Of a stretch of 64,000 bases of DNA, positions 41,413 to 53,100 are shown one piece after another. The stretch's first letter is position 1. Each line of letters opens with the position of its first letter. The notes below the pieces were generated by a model. The model did no database searches. It was given only the letters and a program-made list of their open reading frames with translations, and had not been told where the DNA came from. Origin of the DNA: Rhynchopus sp. YZ270_cl-10 (taxonomy: Eukaryota; Euglenozoa; Diplonemea; Diplonemida; Diplonemidae); NCBI GenBank assembly GCA_964035575.1, contig OZ037902.1, positions 496,001 through 560,000 on the forward strand, given 5' to 3'. Both the position numbers and the translations under genes were made by a program.

Positions 41413-42189
41413 ACACCTAAAGCAAGATAAGTTTGTAAGATTCCCTCGACTGTTTAGACACCTTTTAAGAAAAACGGTAAACGTATGTAAAAGAAAAAAG
41501 TTAAGATAAGCCTAAGCCTACCCTGAAGATATGGAAAAGTAGAGTTGATGGTATACAAAATGCTGAAGGGACAGCAGTATGCACACCGCTCCATATGGGA
41601 AGAAGATGAACATGCGCACTTGGATTAAACCCCATCCTAGTAATCACCTTTAAAAAAATAAAATCCGAGCCAGGTAGAATAGAAAGAGGCGAACGTATTT
41701 GTACTTTGTGTGTTTGTTTGTTTGTTTTGCCCATAGTAGGTTCGAAGGCTATTGTAAAAAAAGATAGAGACGCTTTTCTTTGGAGTAGTGAGCTAGCCAG
41801 GTCTTGCGATCCGGACTGGTGCCTTTTTTTTTTTTTACTCAGCACACCTTATCTTCATGCAATGCAGCGACGACCTCGCTAAGGCCGGATCAGACGTGTC
41901 TGAGGCATGCGAATAATACTCAGGCGTGGGTTGTAAGTATTTAGTACTGCCTCAAGATAGATTTTCCAGACATGCCTATTTTGTGGCGAAAAGGTGCAAA
42001 CGCCTCTTCAGACGCAGTGTACAAAATAATTTCCGCAAAAAGAGAAAAAAAAAAAGAAGAAAAAAATGGAATCGAAACTGTGGGGGGGAAAACAAAACGG
42101 TATAAAAAAAAAAGGTGTCGTAGTGCATGTGTGGAGAGAACAGAGGCAAACCTACTAAAACACACTCCACAAAGAAAAAAAAAGTTTGG

Positions 42190-42222
42190 ACAATGAACCT
42201 AAACCTCTCGTGAGTGGGCACC
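42190..42222. repeat. short hairpin repeat SHR-1, diverged
   Basis: AATGAACCTAAACCTCTCGT followed by GAGTGGGCACC; loop retained, stem mostly lost. Confidence 0.4.
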
Positions 42223-42465
42223 TTTAAAAAAAAACGCAGACGCAATTGCGGTGGATAGGTAGGGAAGATGGAAAACAACTCACAAAAAAAAAAAAAAAAA
42301 AAACAATGGTATTGGGTGCGTTGGTGTTGTGTTGCTTTTTTTGGTTCAGTTTTTTTTTTTTATTTTTTATTGAAAATTTGACAACGTATAGTCACCACCT
42401 GCGTGAACTCCACGGAGCCGTCTTTTGTTGCAATATCAGTGTTTATGGGGTGAAGGTCTTTCCCT

Positions 42466-42660
42466 TGATGTCAGTCAAGTACTCTTCGTGCCAGAGAATG
42501 AGCTGTTTGGATGGTGTGGTGTTTGCATTCGACAGCACAAATACTATTATACTAATGGTGTGGCTAAAGGATATGTTTGTGCTATTTTCTGCTATTTTGG
42601 GGTCGTCGGCCAGACCAACTAAGCTTTTTTTACAATCGACAAACTGCCTGACGTCGATTC
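42466..42660 (-). pseudogene. gene-like segment of unknown origin
   Basis: A minus-strand frame of about 65 codons with protein-like composition (for example VGLADDPKIAENSTNISFSH and LILWHEEYLTDIKG). It lies directly downstream of the ubiquitin-like gene. It could be an alternative last exon of that gene or a separate remnant. No family recognised. Confidence 0.3.
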
Positions 42661-42746
42661 TCTATCAATGTGATACCCGAAGGGGGCATACATAAAGGAT
42701 AGAAAGACGTAATTCTGAGCTCAAGACACTTTTTTCCGATAAATTG

Positions 42747-44360
42747 TTAGATTGATGCAGTGTCCACCTTTTTATGTGCTAGCTGCACATAAAGAAAAGG
42801 CTCCTGGTGGAGGCAGACATCGATGCTATGTAAAGGATTCAAACCGAAGTATTCTGAGCAAAAAGGTGTATGAGGCATACCTGGTTCATCGCCATTGGCC
42901 CCGCGAAGGCGAATATGGTGCTGTACTCGGGCATTTTCTCTGCCATTTTTTCGATGATGACACCAGTGACCTTTGCCATGAGCTGCTGGCACTGCGGCTG
43001 CCCATCGCGAAGCACATCGATCGTTGTGTCCATGATTGCACCAATGGTGGTCACGACCAGCAGACGCACCTGCTTGTTGAACGACTCCGGGTGCGGCAGC
43101 TTGGGGTTGGGCCCGTCAAGGAAAAGGTCAATCGCAATTCTCGCACACTTCTTTGCAATGGGCACAAGCTCCTTCACAAGGTCGCGGTCGGGCTTCGACT
43201 CCTTCACAATGCTCTTCTGCACGTCGGGGTACGATGCGAACCGCTCCAGACCCATTGTTGCTGTGATTGTGAAGTGAATGGGTTGTTTGAGTACAACTGT
43301 TGTTCAAATCAAAACGTATGTATGTGGTGTATTGGGTTCGAAGTGTATCGAAACACAACACGTTTGACAAATGAATCTGTAGCACAGACAGAGAGCACAC
43401 TTAAATGAAGACGCAAAGTGAATGAAGCGAGACATCGTGCGTTTTTAAAATGTCAGAAGAAAGCATCAAAAATAGGTGTGTCATACCCGCCTTGTCCACC
43501 CACGAGTCACGTTTTTCGCTTGACACATCGTTGGTGCCAAGAAGCTTCAGTCCGTACTCCCGGAGTGGCTTGTGGTACTGGTCAAATGCACCCCAGTTCC
43601 CGTCGAGCACCTCAGTTAGTTCGTTAAGCACCTTCTCCTTAATGGAATCAAGCCCGTCAACACCTGTGGAGGGGAGGTATGGCAGTGGGTGTTTGGGGGG
43701 TGTGCATCGATCAAAAGGGCGAGCTATTGGGACAACGTCAAGAAAAAAACAGATAAAAACCGCAAAGAAATCCTTGCGAGCACTCACTTACAGCGGTTTC
43801 AGGAAAGGAACACCATACCGAGCGCGGCCTGCAGGTCCTTGGTGTCGGGCACATCCCCTCCGTACTTGTCGTACAACGCTTGTGCCTGTGTGGTTATTTT
43901 GTTTGTTTTGAAATGGTATAGTTGGGGGAAAACAGAGAAATTTTGTAAGCTAATCCTAAACAGCTCGTAAAGGCAGCATGAAGAGATGACAAAAATGTAC
44001 AAGAGAGGTTCAAAGTGGACACGGTTTGCTACGTACCTCTTTGTTCTGCTTGATGATGGAGATCATCTCTGACACAAGCCCGTCGATTTGCTTGCGGTCC
44101 TCAGACTTATTGCTGTCGCCTGCAGGAGCTGCCTTCACGGTCCCTGCAGCCACCATCAGGTTCACTGCCTGTGTGGCGGCAGCGGAGTAGTCTGCCAGCG
44201 TCTTGTCGTTCTTCATGATCTTCCCGCCCACGGTGAGCTTCTGTGCGGCAACGGGAACCTTCAGATCCTTCTCAATGGCCTCCTTCAGCTGCGACACCTT
44301 CCACGATGCGTCTGCGGCAATCGTTGTGTTCGCATCGTTCGATTTAATCTGGATGTTCAT
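42747..44360 (-). CDS. ubiquitin-like domain protein, otherwise novel (327 aa, 5 exons)
   Basis: Exons: 44037-44360, 43819-43885, 43487-43663, 42881-43260 and 42747-42782. All introns are GTA...CAG and all phases agree. Residues 1-75 are a ubiquitin-like fold (MNIQIKSND, VSQLKEAIEKDLKVPVAAQK, LTVGGKIMKNDKTLADY), without a C-terminal Gly-Gly, so it is a domain and not a modifier. A short helix (LVSEMISIIKQNKE) and a roughly 210-residue helical region follow, containing EVLDGNWGAFDQYHKPLREY and FNKQVRLLVVTTIGAIMDTT. I do not recognise that region. UBL-helical proteins often bind the proteasome or segregases, but this is only by analogy. A CAG acceptor-like site sits 5 nt before the ATG. The last exon is tiny (11 codons plus stop), so the C-terminus is the least certain part. 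Confidence 0.82.
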
Positions 44361-44450
44361 TTTTCCTGTGTATCCTCCTACAGGGTGCATGGTGCAGTGA
44401 GGGAGGGAGGGGGTGTGAAGGATGAGGTATTTGGATGTATTGCAGGAAGC

Positions 44451-45379
44451 AAAAGTGGAGCCGTGATATCTCAGAGGGGACAAGTCGACCGCTCCCCTCG
44501 CAATGGTGGATCAAGGGGGGTGTGCGTAAAACTCTTGTTTCAATATTCGACATTGAAATGGTGGACAGAGATGAATGTGCCCTCACTATGCACATCACAA
44601 GGTAAAGGAAAAGACACAACTCAGACGGGTAACGGGGTTATGTTCGATGTTACAAGCTATCCCGCATGTGGATCTGTGGGACCGGAGAGTGGTTTGTCAT
44701 CATTGGTGTGCTGTGCTCTTCAAAGAAGTCTCCCGACAATCTAGGGGCCTCATAAGTATGTAGACTTACTGACCAGGAAAATGCCGATTTGCTTTGTTGT
44801 TGCAAAGAAGAAGCAAGGATCAGCTAAAAGACGAAATTCAAGAACAAAAAGCTCTCATTGACCATTTAGATCTCAACGCGTCAGAGGTGATAAGGTTTTC
44901 ATCCTGTGCACAGTGCTTTCTTCTTTTTAAGTGTGTTCAGCACAGCTCGAGAATGAATTTCAGAGTATTTTGTTTTGTTTTATGCTGTTTTCTCAACCAC
45001 CAAAAGTGGTGTCAGATGCGCACTACACTAAACATAAAATATGTCATCATGAAACAGTTCTTCGAACAGAAGCCACTGCATTGTGTCTTTCCTTCAGCGG
45101 TAAGATCTGTGCCGCACAGTGTTCAGCAGCAAGAATCCAGAATGAGGATCTCCAGTTCACACTTTTGTCAACGCAAACGTCGTATTTGTCGTATCTGGAC
45201 TTTGTGACGTGCCCTCACTATGCACATCACAAGGTAAAGGAAAAGACACAACTCAGACGGGTAACGGGGTTATGTTCGATGTTACAAGCTATCCCGCATG
45301 TGGATCTGTGGGACCGGAGAGTGGTTTGTCATCATTGGTGTGCTGTGCTCTTCAAAGAAGTCTCCCGACAATCTAGGGG
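44451..45379 (+). repeat. mosaic module repeat, cluster B
   Basis: Order M1-M2-M3b-M2 start. It begins about 90 bp before the start codon of the ubiquitin-like gene and runs antisense to it. The left border AAAAGTGGAG-CCGTG resembles that of cluster A. Confidence 0.85.
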
Positions 45380-45440
45380 TACGAGAGGTGTGAAGGTTGT
45401 GGTAAAGAACTTGGATAGGGCGGGGAGGGTTATATAGGTT
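45380..45440 (-). promoter_or_regulatory. possible promoter/leader block
   Basis: On the minus strand this reads CTATATAACC, then CCCTATCCAAGTTCTTTACC, then ACAACCTTCACACCTC. The AGTT-TT-ACCACAACC block recurs before the gene at 46574 (about 46603-46655). A looser form, GTTCTTTACAG...GACCTCTC, lies before the gene at 55198. A TATA-like box followed about 30 nt later by a shared leader suggests a transcription start. The mosaic cluster lies between this block and the ubiquitin-like gene. Confidence 0.3.
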
Positions 45441-45608
45441 GCACAAAAGTAGATCTGGGTATCCTTATTTTCTGAGAGCCTTCGGAGACTGGGCTTGAGA
45501 TGAAAAGCGCCTAGAAATATATCAGAAAACGAACAGCATTTAATGGCAAAGGAAACTTTGAAAGTGAATGGGCTCCGAGGCATCCACACATCTTTCAGAG
45601 AAACACAT

Positions 45609-45645
45609 GATGGAAAGTGCAGGCGTCTAACAGACGCCGGGACCA
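45609..45645. repeat. short hairpin repeat SHR-3, first half
   Basis: GAAAGTGCAGGCGTCTAACA followed by GACGCC, a perfect GGCGTCT/AGACGCC stem. Confidence 0.45.
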
Positions 45646-45927
45646 AATAGAAATGCAAACAGTAGCGTGCATAATAGGCAGAAGTGCACAACTACGGGAA
45701 AAAAAACAACAACAAAATCAAAATAGAAATAGAAATAAAATAAAATAAAACGTGGAAAAAACAATCGACAGAAACAGCAGCACTCGGGGTGGGTATATTT
45801 ATTGCAACACACTTTTGTGTTTGCTGCAAACACACGTCACACACGACCTTGCACAATTGCTCGTGCATGTGGCCTGTGTGGGGAGAGAAGTGCTGTGCTG
45901 CCTCTGTGTGGAAAAAAAAGATAAACA

Positions 45928-45960
45928 GTGTCATGAACCTGAGCCTCGCTCGGTCACCTA
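45928..45960. repeat. short hairpin repeat SHR-1, variant stem
   Basis: CATGAACCTGAGCCTCGCTC followed by GGTCACC; stem GAGC/GCTC, another compensated change. Confidence 0.45.
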
Positions 45961-46022
45961 ATGGAATATATATTCACAACAAACGCAACAGTTTGCAACG
46001 TGAACTCTTTCAACGGAGCCCC

Positions 46023-46574
46023 CTAGATCCTGTTAACAATTCCGTTAAGTGTGGTCATGAGGCGCTTGAGCATGGCGCTGAGGAACTCAACCGCCTCGTT
46101 GTACCTGGTCAGAAGCTGGTTTGCCTCCACAGTGGCCAGGTTTGCCTGGTTCTCGAGACGCTGGATGTACTCTTTGACATTTGCGATGAGGATTTCGATG
46201 TCAACGACGACTGGGAGCACGACGTCGAGGTGCGGCTGATCCCCCTCCACCTCCGTGTTCTGCACAGCAGCCTTGCGTTGCTCCCCCTCGGGTGCCGCCT
46301 GCGTGCACTCCTTCAGCAGCACTTCGCCCTCAGTCCTGAACACCAGCGCCTCGAGGTCCACTGCCGCTGCCGCCGTCGCACACTTCGCCGCATCGTACTC
46401 AGGCGACATCTTCCTGCACCACTCCCCCAGGGCAATCACCTTCTCCTCCGCACGCACGCGGTCTGCTGCGAACCTGCGTGCACTGTCCTCACAGAGCTGG
46501 CTCACATCATGCACCGTCGCCTCTGCAGCACTGCACCACATCACCGCCATGAGCAGGGACAGCTTTGAGAACAT
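46023..46574 (-). CDS. small secreted helical protein (183 aa)
   Basis: Signal peptide MFSKLSLLMAVMWCSAAEA, then about 165 residues with four to five Cys in the first half and predicted long helices in the second (VDIEILIANVKEYIQRLENQ, EANQLLTRYNEAVEFLSAML). No membrane anchor. GC-rich coding composition and correct stop placement support it as real. No family recognised. It is the first of four secreted or surface genes in a row on this strand. Confidence 0.75.
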   Translation of the reverse strand: MFSKLSLLMAVMWCSAAEATVHDVSQLCEDSARRFAADRVRAEEKVIALGEWCRKMSPEYDAAKCATAAAAVDLEALVFRTEGEVLLKECTQAAPEGEQRKAAVQNTEVEGDQPHLDVVLPVVVDIEILIANVKEYIQRLENQANLATVEANQLLTRYNEAVEFLSAMLKRLMTTLNGIVNRI

Positions 46575-47788
46575 TGTCGTGGGGGATGGGTAAAGAACAA
46601 ATGTGGATGGAACGTGAGGTCTGAGGGTTGTGGTGAATAACTTAAATTGAATAGAGTTGAGGAGAAGGTCACATCACAAGGTAAAGGAAAAGACACAACT
46701 CAGACGGGTAACGGGGTTATGTTCGATGTTACAAGCTATCCCGCATGTAGATCTGTGGGACCGGAGAGTGGTTTGTCATCATTGGTGTGCTGTGCTCTTC
46801 AAAGAAGTCTCCCGACAATCTAGGGGCCTCATAAGTATGTAGACTTACTGACCAGGAAAATGCCGATTTGCTTTGTTGTTGCAAAGAAGAAGCAAGGATC
46901 AGCTAAAAGACGAAATTCAAGAACAAAAAGCTCTCATTGACCATTTAGATCTCAACGCGTCAGAGGTGATAAGGTTTTCATCCTGTGCAGTGCTTTCTTC
47001 TCTGGGGTGTGAACGTGAGGGTGGAAACGCAGAGGGCAGGATCCAGATGGTTACATTCTCCCATCTGCACACCACTGCGCTCACAAAAGGAATGCATCTC
47101 GCTCGGACATACGACGCATACGTGAGAGAGGACACGCCACGTTCTGCCTGGTCCATTCTGACTGAATACTGGTGTTGTGTGAGTTGAGCTTTGGCCCAAG
47201 TGGCAGGCATGTGTGCCGTGTTATCTCAGAGGGGACAAGTCGACCTCTCCCCTCGCAATGGTGGATCAAGGGGGGTGTGCGTAAAACTCTTGTTTCAATA
47301 TTCGACATTGAAATGGTGGACAGAGATGAATGTGCCCTCACTATGCACATCACAAGGTAAAGGAAAAGACACAACTCAGACGGGTAACGGGGTTATGTTC
47401 GATCAAGGTTTGTTTGTGCCAAATCAGAGGGGGATAAGACCTTTTTTTTCCTTTTGTTAGCTTTCCCTTTTTCCTTCCCACACTTCCATGCAGGGAGAAA
47501 AAGTCTCAGAAAAAGCAGCAACCAAACGAGGGAAGGGAAAACAAAAAAAACAACAAAACAAAAACAAATGAGGAAGCGACAACGAGGGAAAAGGGAGACG
47601 GGGTGTAAATGCTACTAACAACCAAAAACGTTTTCTTTTTTTGAGAATTCCCTTGGGGGAGAAAAAAGGGGGGGAGAAATGACAAACTGAGAAAATGAGA
47701 CTATATAAAAACTAAACGGAGACAGGCAAATTTTATAATACCTAACCCCACAATACCCCCATATCGATAAAATAACAACAAAACAATA
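46575..47788. other. intergenic stretch with mosaic repeat cluster C
   Basis: Promoter-like block near 46603-46655, cluster C at 46670-47403, then A/T-rich sequence without a gene. Confidence 0.55.
46670..47403 (+). repeat. mosaic module repeat, cluster C
   Basis: Order M2-M3a-M0-M1-M2 start. It begins about 95 bp before the start codon of the 183-aa secreted protein at the border GGAGAAGGTCACATCACAA, which is also the border of cluster D. Confidence 0.85.
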
Positions 47789-48475
47789 TTAACAGTGCCC
47801 TCCATCATTCGCAATCACTTTGATCACGATGGAGGTGCAGCCGTAAGGGGGGGTACCGAGGACTCTGGCTCCTGCCGCGTTTAGGTCGGAAATGCACTTT
47901 CCAGACTGCATGTTGACGGGCACCATCACTGAGTGTGCGGAGGCTGCAGAGGTGTCAGCTTTGAGCTTTTTGAGGGTCATATCCCATTGGCTGCTTCCAA
48001 CAGAGAAGGAGGACGGCATGCAGGTAAGGACGTTATGCGTGGTGGTCATGGAGTACTGTGGAGTACTGCTCCCGAAGCCGCCTCCCCAGCCACCACCCCA
48101 GGAGGAACCTCCTCCAAACCCACCCAAATCACCACCAGACGGCAAAAAGACATCCGGCTGTACAAAGGTCTGAATGATCGGGGGTCCCTGCACAATTTCG
48201 TCTCCATTCGTCATCAGACAGTTTTCCTGTTCATTCTTAAAGGTTTTCCCACACAAACGCCACTGAATCCCGGTAACCGCGGATCCATCACCAGCAAGAA
48301 CCACCTTCGTAAAAACACCCACCCCAGGCTGTGCTCCAAGTCGTCCTCCTGTAACCTCTAACGTGAAAAGAGCTTTCCCATCTGAACCGTACTTTGCGAT
48401 AAACTCACCGATGGAACCAAATTCCTCACCAAAAACTGTACAGCACACAGCAAGGAGGATCAGAGATCTCGACAT
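47789..48475 (-). CDS. secreted Gly/Trp-rich protein (228 aa)
   Basis: Signal peptide MSRSLILLAVCCTVFG. Two apparently folded parts (17-110 and 140-228) flank a glycine-rich segment at 114-136 with repeated GGGW/GGGF. Cys at 75, 86, 152, 194, 213 and 228 could form three disulphides. The segment QWRLCGKTFKNEQENCLM and the C-terminal GCTSIVIKV look beta-rich. No family recognised. The glycine-rich linker suggests a structural or coat protein. Confidence 0.72.
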   Translation of the reverse strand: MSRSLILLAVCCTVFGEEFGSIGEFIAKYGSDGKALFTLEVTGGRLGAQPGVGVFTKVVLAGDGSAVTGIQWRLCGKTFKNEQENCLMTNGDEIVQGPPIIQTFVQPDVFLPSGGDLGGFGGGSSWGGGWGGGFGSSTPQYSMTTTHNVLTCMPSSFSVGSSQWDMTLKKLKADTSAASAHSVMVPVNMQSGKCISDLNAAGARVLGTPPYGCTSIVIKVIANDGGHC

Positions 48476-50191
48476 TGTGTAGAGGAGAAGAGGGAAAAAA
48501 AGGGGGAAATGCTTCTGTTGTGGGAGTGGGATTGGAGGGGGGCTGGGGAAAAGTCTTTTTCCTTCTTATTGATTGAATTGGAGAGAAGGGGGGAATGTGG
48601 TTTGGTGTGCCGTAATGTGATAGGTTTTTTTTTCTTTTTCCTCTTTTTGTCCCGTTCCCAACCCTCAAGAAATAGTATAACTCCTCAAATTCAAATACAA
48701 TAGATGATGTTGATGATACCACTGTTTCATTGGAAAAAAAAGGGGAGAGAGAAGAAAAAACAATCAAAATAAAAGGCAAAGGGGGCTGGCGAGACCTTAA
48801 AAAAAAACAAAAATCGAATGCGAAAAAGGGTGGAATGACAAAAAAATAAAATGGGTGGGAAGTGACGCACCGTAAACCCCCTTGAATTCTCTTCAGAATG
48901 CAAGGGGGAGAGGGGCGCTCAAATTGCTTGGAGGGGATTTGAAAGTTTGAAGGGGAGTGGGGGTGTTCAATATAAATAAGGTGGGAACAAAAAGGTGGTA
49001 AGCTTTTGTACGCCATGTGTCAGAACTGTAAGATAATAAAAGAAGGAAAAATGAAGTATTGTGAACACAAAAATGTAAAAGAAAACCAATTTTTAAAAAA
49101 AAAGACATTACAGCTGACACAAGGTCGCGCTAGTTTGTGTCCTTTTTTTGGTTTCATGTTTCATATTTGGAACGACCGGAACGCTCCGGAAAATTTCTTG
49201 GAGCGATTCCAAGTACGATGAATACTAAAAAGATAAATGTAATAGAAAAATCGAAAGAAAAATGTAAAGGAGGTTTCTGTTCAGAAGACAGATAACCTAT
49301 TCAAAAATCGCACGATATGATGGCAGTTAGGAACCAAGGAAATCAAGAAGAAATATGTCGCAAGAATACAGTGTATATGTTTTTAGATTCAAAAAAATGC
49401 ATGCATGCCGTGCATGCATTATTTTGCCTTTTTTTGTTGTTGTTGTCTTTTGCTCTCCTTTCCTTAAACCCCCAACCCTCAACTAAATCCTCAAAGCTAT
49501 GACGAACCCTTTTTGCCAATGTTTCTCTTGAGCAGCCATTCAGACAGTCTTCACTGTCCCAGGACACTCTCAAAAGTTTTACTTTTGACCTTCACTCCTC
49601 GTCATGTTTTTTAGTAAACTAACGAGGCTCATCTTGTTCCGCTTGACTTTCGTGGTTGCACAATACAATCACCCTATGAGGAGGAGAACTGTTTGAACAA
49701 CTACTACTTGAGGTAAAGACTAGGTTGGGGGTGTGTATGGAGCAGCTTCCTGCCAACATCTCAGCAGTTTCGCGTTGTGTCCCGGAAATATTCCGAACTT
49801 CCAGAACCGCAAAAAAGCGGAAATGAGCAAAAAAGAAAAAAGAAGAAAAAGGTTGCATTTTTCTAAATGTAAAAACAATGCGTGACTATTTGGTGAAAAG
49901 AGGCACCAAAGAGTTATTCGGGTGACATAGAAACTTGAAAGATGAAATGTGCATCTCACGCACACACGTCATAAATGAAGTGAAAGTGGAAAAAAAAAAA
50001 CGAGGTACGCCAAAAAAGGGGGTGGATATGGGGGAGAGGGGGATGGGAATTCAAACAAAACTATGGTTGTTAGTAGCATTTACGAGGGGGGAATAGCATT
50101 TTTATCTTCTTTTGTTTTCTTCTTCTTTTTTTTGGGGTTTTTGGTTTTTTGGTTTTTTGGTTTTTTTTCGAAAGCTACGCGGATAACGTCA
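48476..50191. other. intergenic stretch
   Basis: No gene recognised. Holds a short hairpin of the SHR-2 type at 49930-49968, a perfect GCATGCATGCCGTGCATGC palindrome near 49398-49418, and a block (49531-49560) resembling one near 23655-23690 (AGACNGTCTTCACTGT). Confidence 0.5.
49930..49968. repeat. short hairpin repeat SHR-2
   Basis: ACTTGAAAGATGAAATGTGC followed by ATCTCACGCACAC; stem GTGC/GCAC. Confidence 0.5.
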
Positions 50192-53100
50192 TCAGCACAT
50201 CCTCTGAGGGGCAGTGCCTGCGGGCTCAATGTAGAAGTCTGCAGAATCGTCAGTACAGGCACCCATGAGACCCTGGGTTGTGGACACTGCGAGGCACTGC
50301 GACTGGTACGTGATGCTCATGAAGTTCATGTTCACAACGTTGTCAATTGTCTTCGGTGGGGACACTTGGAAGTTCCACTCGTGGGTGTCTGTCGTCACCG
50401 CAGTGGAGCAGACGGCATTGGCGCCAGACCGCCCAAGGTGGCAACCAAGCTTCACATTCCGCATCGTGTAGAGAGAGTCGGCCATCTTGCATAGAGACCA
50501 CAGCGACAGGTCGTCGGCCTCTGTCGTGTAGGCGACCGACCCGTTCACAGTGGACGCACCCACGTAGCCCCCACCAACACGACCCATCCTGAACAGAGAC
50601 ACGCCGTCCTGCAGAGACGGCATAGCAGACGTCGCGCCAAAGTACTTCACAGCGCCAAGCTCACTCGGCCCGCCACCCATCAGCTTGATCATCTGCACCT
50701 TGGTCTCCCCAACAGGCGTGTTCGCACACTGCTGTGCTGTCAGAGTCAGCTTTGCTGTCCACGTTCTTTGCACAACCCAGTGGTCGTCACCGTCGTGCTG
50801 GATAGGGTCCTGGTCAGTATAGGAGACGGTCACGTGCTCGCCACACTCAGTCGAGCCCTGGGGGGTGCCCGTCATGGCAGGTGTGTAGACGTCACCGAAG
50901 TTCACTGTTGCGTCTGCAGGGAAGTCTGTGAAGTGTGCTGTCCCGGGGGTGACTTGGATCTTCTGCACCACTGGGGCGCTCTGTCCGTTGCACTTGGCGG
51001 CGTCGTACGCGATCCACGTGACCTGGCGGTTGTACGCACCGCAGCCGTTTACGTAAGGCGCAGTGTCGGACAGGTCTGCCGCCACAACACGCGCGCCGTC
51101 CCTGCAGCGTGCGTCAATGGACGTGGTGACTGGCTTCTGCGACATCGTCTTCGCGGCCAGTGTCGTGCAGTGTGCAGTGAAGCCCGCAGCAGCACCGAGG
51201 ACCGGCGCTGTGTACTGCCCACTCGCACCCTGGTCTGTGAGGTAGCTTTCCACCTTGCCCTGCCCCTTGAGCACCGTGCCCATAGATGCGCTGGCGACGT
51301 TTGCGGCTGCTTTGTCCAAGCTTGCCTGCAGCGCAGTGGCAGAACTCAGATCGACCCAGACGTTGTGGGTGACAGCCGTTTGGCCTTTAGAGAAGCCTCC
51401 CTGTTCAAGCGTATGGAACTGTACCCGTGCCGGCGTGCTCACGGGCATGGAGGCAGAAGGGGACACCTCGTAGTTGAGTAGGTCGACCGAGGGTTCGGGC
51501 ATGGTTGCGCCCTTCAGAGTCGACAGCAGGCCTGCGTTCTCCTGGGCTGCCACCGTCGACGCCTTCTTCGCTGCCTTCACAGCTTCGGCAGCCTTCTTCA
51601 CAACGTTCGCTGCCTTGCCCACAGCCTTCATGCAGCCAGAGTCGGGGAAGGCGGCACTGACCTTAGAAGAGCACGACTCAAAGATCCACGCACCATGGCA
51701 CTCACGCCACACCTGATGCAACATCTTGCAGCCGTACTTGTTATCTTTGCCGGTAGGCTCGATTGAGTGGCTTGAGCTCCCCAAGCCAAGTGAATCAAGT
51801 GTGAGCTTCCCAAACTCGTTCCAGTCACCCTTGCCAACGGCTTCTCCAATTTTGAAAGCGTCCGACAGACCGGGCACGCTGCCCAACGCCGACTCCACAT
51901 CGTTTGCGAAGTCCTCAACCCCCGAAAGAATCTTCCCTGCCTCATCCTTGATGGCATTCAGCGCGCCGTTGAATTGCTCTGTGATCTCCGTGTACGCCTT
52001 CTTCATTGTGTCGCCGACTGCACCAATGGCCACCTGCATGGCTGCTGCTGTCTTCCTCAGGCCGTCGTTCACAGCGGCAGCAATCTTCTTTGCGAGCTCA
52101 CCCGCCTGAACTGAGACCCTCAGGGTGAAGGAAGAGCTGAGGAACGGGTTTGCCAGCACAGCAGTCCCACTCACAACCATTGTGAGCAGCGGGGTCAGCT
52201 CTGCAGAGGCTACGAAGGCGATGTTGCTGCCCTTCACCGTCAGCTGTGTGTCTACCTTGACTAGCGCCAGAACGGACACCTTGGCGGCAAACTCTGCGTA
52301 CTCCTTTGTCGGGTCGAAGGTGAAGCGAACGGACTCCATTTTGACGACGTACAAAAAGTTCATGTCCGAAAGAGCTGCAGAAAAGTAGGACATGTCCCAG
52401 TTCCACTGCACAAGCGCATGCGCAGTCAACGCACCATCGAAGAGGTGCATGTCACCCTCGAACCTGAAGATGTCAGCGTTCAGAGTCACCTGCAGCTCTC
52501 CGTACGAACGCAAGACGGGGATGCGGAATGCACCATAAATACCCACAAGCGCCGTCGCTGGGTCCACAGTTGCAGCAACATGGAACCGTGCGCCCCCCAC
52601 AACGTCGTCGTGCGACGCTGTAAGGTACTTCCCGATCTGCATGATGACCTGCCCCCCCATGCGCAGGTCAACCTTGTCCATCTCTGCGTCGATCTCAAAC
52701 GCCGTCTCCGACACCATCACCTTCACAGCAATCTCCCAGCCGAAGAAGTCCAGGCGCCCTGCGAAGGCAATGCCCACTGGCACCACAAGGTTCCCACTCC
52801 TGAAGGTCAACGTCTTGTCCTCGGTGCCTGCGTTGAACGATGCGTACGCGAAGCAGTCCATGTCCACCTCCTGTGGGGTGCTGCCTCCCTGCACTGCTGC
52901 ACGGCGCTGCTCCTCACACGTTGCTGCCGCTGTCTTGTCAAAGGGGTAGATACCAGAGGCACCAAGCTTCGCAGGGATCTGCACCCTCGACAGCGGCGGG
53001 GCGAACTCCTCAATCAGCGCAAAGATCTGCGCAATCGTGATCTGGTTGATCATTGCTGTGAAGTAGTTGCTGTCAGGCTCCGTCGCACTCACCCCGACGT

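Larger units (their letters stand above)
39513..42746. other. intergenic stretch between the ubiquitin-like gene and BBS9
   Basis: Contains a second hAT-type element (40220-40919), short hairpins (39686, 41146, 41385, 41986, 42190), a CT microsatellite (40130-40152) and a minus-strand gene-like segment near 42466-42660. No complete gene recognised. Confidence 0.5.
44361..46022. other. intergenic stretch with mosaic repeat cluster B
   Basis: Cluster B occupies 44451-45379, followed by a promoter-like block (45380-45440) and short hairpins near 45609-45645 and 45928-45960. No gene recognised. Confidence 0.55.

Noticed and set aside
41836-41930. Short GC-rich plus-strand peptide (about 20 codons)
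   Set aside because: Too short to support; no start context or conserved motif.
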